From Piezodorus guildinii (lineage: Eukaryota > Arthropoda > Insecta > Hemiptera > Pentatomidae): a DNA stretch of 64,000 bases. Below, piece by piece: positions 63,600-64,000 of the stretch. Below the pieces are notes generated by a model that did not search any database, was not told where the DNA came from, and saw only the letters and a program-made list of their open reading frames with translations. The DNA is taken from assembly GCA_023052935.1 (NCBI GenBank), contig CM041292.1, forward strand, positions 103,111,906 to 103,175,905, in the 5' to 3' direction. How positions within the stretch are numbered: the first letter of the stretch is position 1; each line of letters starts with the position of its first letter. The position numbers and the translations under genes are program-made.

Positions 63600-64000
63600 T
63601 TATGTTCACTATTCAGAGTCTTTAAAACTGTAAAAACTCAATTTTTTGTTTTGTTTTAAATATAAGTGAGTATAGTACTTTCAATCGTTGGTTAAGAGTC
63701 TGTCTTTTTATCTTGACATGTGGGCCCGAAGTCATGCTTTGATAGAGTGTCAGTCCTAGGTAATGTACAGAGTTGGTCTGAGAACTTTGGTTGCTGTCGA
63801 TAAAAATTGGCAAGTGCAAGTGGGCAAGTGTTTTGTTGTAGTGTGAACGTTACGTGTTTTAATTTGTCGTGATTTAAACGAATTTTCCAAATAGTGCACC
63901 AATTTTGTAGTAGCATTAAGTGATTTTGTAGAGTCAGTGAGGCCAGTATAGGATCGCCGTTCTATGTTAAAATTACAGTATCGTCCGCGTGGGGTATCGC
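63600..64000 (-). pseudogene. Jockey-like ORF2 fragment running off the window
   Basis: Minus strand from the window edge: AIPHADDTVIL (the catalytic box, PHADD for FADD), ASLTLQNHLMLLQNWCTIWK, IRLNHDKLKHVTFTLQQNTC, then after a frame change VHYLGLTLYQSMTSGPHVKI KRQTLNQRLKVLYSL (in parts). It aligns block by block with residues ~664-780 of the intact ORF2 but is clearly diverged, so probably a related family. Frameshifted at about 63800 and truncated near 63610. Confidence 0.82.

Overview
The window reads as intergenic, transposon-saturated chromosomal DNA from an arthropod, most likely an insect. It is strongly AT-rich and carries Jockey-, I- and RTE-like LINEs, tRNA-derived SINEs, a mariner, a Ty3/gypsy relic, a hAT-type BED-finger relic and many (TA)n tracts. 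I find no host protein-coding gene and no functional RNA gene. The order is not determined.

Two elements carry intact coding capacity. At 5.3-9.7 kb lies a GC-rich non-LTR retrotransposon with one 1197-residue ORF: C2H2 zinc fingers, reverse transcriptase, a CCHC knuckle and a restriction-like endonuclease. Its 5' end is the first ~41 nt of U2 snRNA. A second identical U2 stub lies upstream, and a perfect 99-bp direct repeat brackets the element. This is best explained as a U2-targeting element of the Utopia type that carried its U2 leader into a new site. At 41.8-46.4 kb lies a complete Jockey-clade element with a 12-bp target duplication, an intact gag-like ORF1 and an EN-RT ORF2, joined by an abutting stop/start. 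At least five fragments of the same or related families lie at 2.3, 12.3-13.9, 39, 53 and 63.6-64 kb.

Most of the rest is nested repeats. The commonest is an unclassified ~0.9-kb family whose ends carry the inverted motif ACTTTCACTTACCT / AGGTAAGTGAAAGT. It has about 13 copies or pieces in both orientations (0.3, 14.7-18.3, 19.1-21.7, 23.2-25.1, 25.9-27.0, 29.5-30.4, 33.9-35.2, 46.9-48.7, 49.9-50.6 and 51.6 kb). These copies serve as targets for an RTE-like LINE, a 385-bp MITE, two SINE families and a short retroposon. Several of these insertions still show target duplications, so their order can be read. A second family at 30.4-32.7 and 55.0-56.7 kb is built of diverged repeating modules and is interrupted by an internally deleted mariner. 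A possible piggyBac-like element lies at 40.6-41.7 kb, a fold-back element at 9.9-10.2 kb and an LTR/primer-binding-site remnant at 59.0 kb.

Relative ages can be partly inferred. The RTE-like copy at 1.4-3.3 kb was already present when a Jockey fragment landed in it. The U2-headed element (perfect 99-bp repeat, intact ORF) and the full-length Jockey (intact ORFs, perfect TSD) look youngest. Stretches marked as unrecognised are those where I could see no homology or structure by eye.
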